A stretch of DNA of 60,155 bases, taken from positions 1 to 60,155 of the forward strand of contig NZ_JAPUVI010000091.1 in NCBI RefSeq assembly GCF_029255285.1. The letters are read 5' to 3'. This DNA is from Accumulibacter sp. GTDB taxonomy: Bacteria > Pseudomonadota > Gammaproteobacteria > Burkholderiales > Rhodocyclaceae. The notes beneath the pieces are model-generated. The model did not search any database, was not told where the DNA came from, and was given only the letters and a program-made list of their open reading frames with translations. Shown here piece after piece: positions 59,371 to 60,155 of this stretch (positions are counted from its first letter, which is position 1; every line of letters starts with the position of its first letter). The position numbers and the translations under genes were made by a program.

Positions 59371-60141
59371 TTGTCGTCGGATCTGAAGGTGTTCCTCACC
59401 GGTGCCTCATCGGGAATCGGCTGGGCGCTGGCTGAGCATTACGCGGCACAGGGGGCGCTGCTTGGCGTTTGCGCCCGTCGGCGCGACGCGCTGCAGAGCT
59501 TGGCGGCGAATTGGCCGGAGCAGATCAGCAGCTACCCGCTCGACGTGACCGACGTCGCCAGCCTGCGTGCGGCGGCTGGCGACTTCATCGGGCGTGTCGG
59601 TGTTCCGGACGTGGTGATAGCCAACGCGGGCGTGTCTGTCGGCACGTTGACCGAATGCGCCGAAGACGTCGAGGTCATCCGGCGGGTAATGGACGTGAAC
59701 TTTTTCGGCATGGTGGCTACCTTCGCTCCTTTCGTCGGCGAACTGCGCCGTGCCGGTCGCGGCCGGCTGGTCGGCATCGCGTCGCTGGCCGGCGTTCGCG
59801 GCCTGCCCGGCGCGGAGGCGTACAGCGCGTCGAAGGCGGCGGCGATCAGCTATCTCGAAAGCCTGCGTCTCGAGCTGCGCGGTTCGGGAGTCCGGGTGGT
59901 CACCATTGCTCCCGGCTACATTCGCACGCCGATGACCGCGGCCAATCGTTTTCCGATGCCTTTCCTGATGTCGGCCGAAGCTGCCGCGCCACGTTTCGCC
60001 CGGGCGATCGCGCGCGGCAGGAGCTACGTCGTCGTTCCCTGGCAAATGGCGCCGCTCGGCAAACTGTTGCGCCTGCTACCGAACGCGCTCTACGACCGCG
60101 TTTTTGCTCGCGCGCCGCGCAAGCCGCGGGCGAGTGGCTAG
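59371..60141 (+). CDS. short-chain dehydrogenase/reductase (SDR)
   Basis: A 256-residue classical SDR of unknown substrate. It has the nucleotide motif LTGASSGIGWALAE near residue 8, NAGVSV, Ser in GIASLAG, and the catalytic YSASKAA. The start is TTG 59371 with GGAG about 7 nt upstream. It lies 89 nt after dsbA with a weak 8-bp inverted repeat (59286-59318) between, but no T-run. A C-terminal tail 'DRVFARAPRKPRASG' is basic. Nothing downstream is seen apart from 14 nt. Confidence 0.9.
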   Translation: MSSDLKVFLTGASSGIGWALAEHYAAQGALLGVCARRRDALQSLAANWPEQISSYPLDVTDVASLRAAAGDFIGRVGVPDVVIANAGVSVGTLTECAEDVEVIRRVMDVNFFGMVATFAPFVGELRRAGRGRLVGIASLAGVRGLPGAEAYSASKAAAISYLESLRLELRGSGVRVVTIAPGYIRTPMTAANRFPMPFLMSAEAAAPRFARAIARGRSYVVVPWQMAPLGKLLRLLPNALYDRVFARAPRKPRASG

Positions 60142-60155
60142 CGGCGCCTGGTCGG

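Overview
The window is about 60 kb of high-GC, densely packed chromosome from a betaproteobacterium. Gene order (rnpB-mraZ-dcw cluster-lpxC, exbB-exbD-lpxK-trm112-kdsB-adk, argS-SPOR protein-dsbA), a K+-independent H+-pyrophosphatase and an SAH riboswitch in front of ahcY fit Rhodocyclales, possibly a Candidatus Accumulibacter-like lineage. That placement is inferred from content, not from a search. No tRNA, CRISPR array or prophage is visible.

Layout. 1-200: edge of an IS66-like element (start of a tnpA on the minus strand). 320-2462: tsaD, plsY, folB. 2487-5443: dolP-like BON lipoprotein, diaA-like SIS protein, a secreted HIRAN-domain protein, yraN and divergent rsmI. 5494-7801: pyrC, a lipoprotein and a DUF3025 protein, followed by RNase P RNA (7809-8183). 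8473-25053: the dcw cluster (MraZ operator, mraZ, rsmH, ftsL, ftsI, murE, murF, mraY, murD, ftsW, murG, murC, ddl, ftsQ, ftsA, ftsZ), nearly all translationally coupled and without murB; lpxC follows. 26083-32370: a small membrane protein, dciA-like, folA, thyA, a PilZ-like unknown, mogA, darP, pmbA. 32590-35869: a TRAP transporter whose TakP-like binding protein and two permeases are convergent. 36391-41669: small acidic protein, TctE/TctD-like two-component system, M20 amidohydrolase, rapZ, NusG-II protein.

41769-47470 is probably one long transcription unit: SAH riboswitch, ahcY, a small membrane protein, metF, then a J-domain protein and three unrecognised proteins, one carrying a (Asp-Gly)9 run. 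47644-54140: exbB, exbD, lpxK, trm112-like, kdsB, adk, and a proton-pumping pyrophosphatase fused to a C-terminal OmpA-like peptidoglycan-binding domain. 54375-60141: ubiB, argS, FtsN-like SPOR protein, dsbA and an SDR oxidoreductase.

Most genes serve envelope biogenesis and division (peptidoglycan precursors, divisome, lipid A, Kdo, phospholipid acylation, outer-membrane maintenance) or one-carbon, folate and methyl metabolism (folB, folA, thyA, ahcY, metF). The most unusual points are the HppA-OmpA fusion, whose two diaminopimelate-contact residues are kept at the canonical spacing, and the uncharacterised J-domain gene set that appears to sit downstream of the SAH riboswitch.
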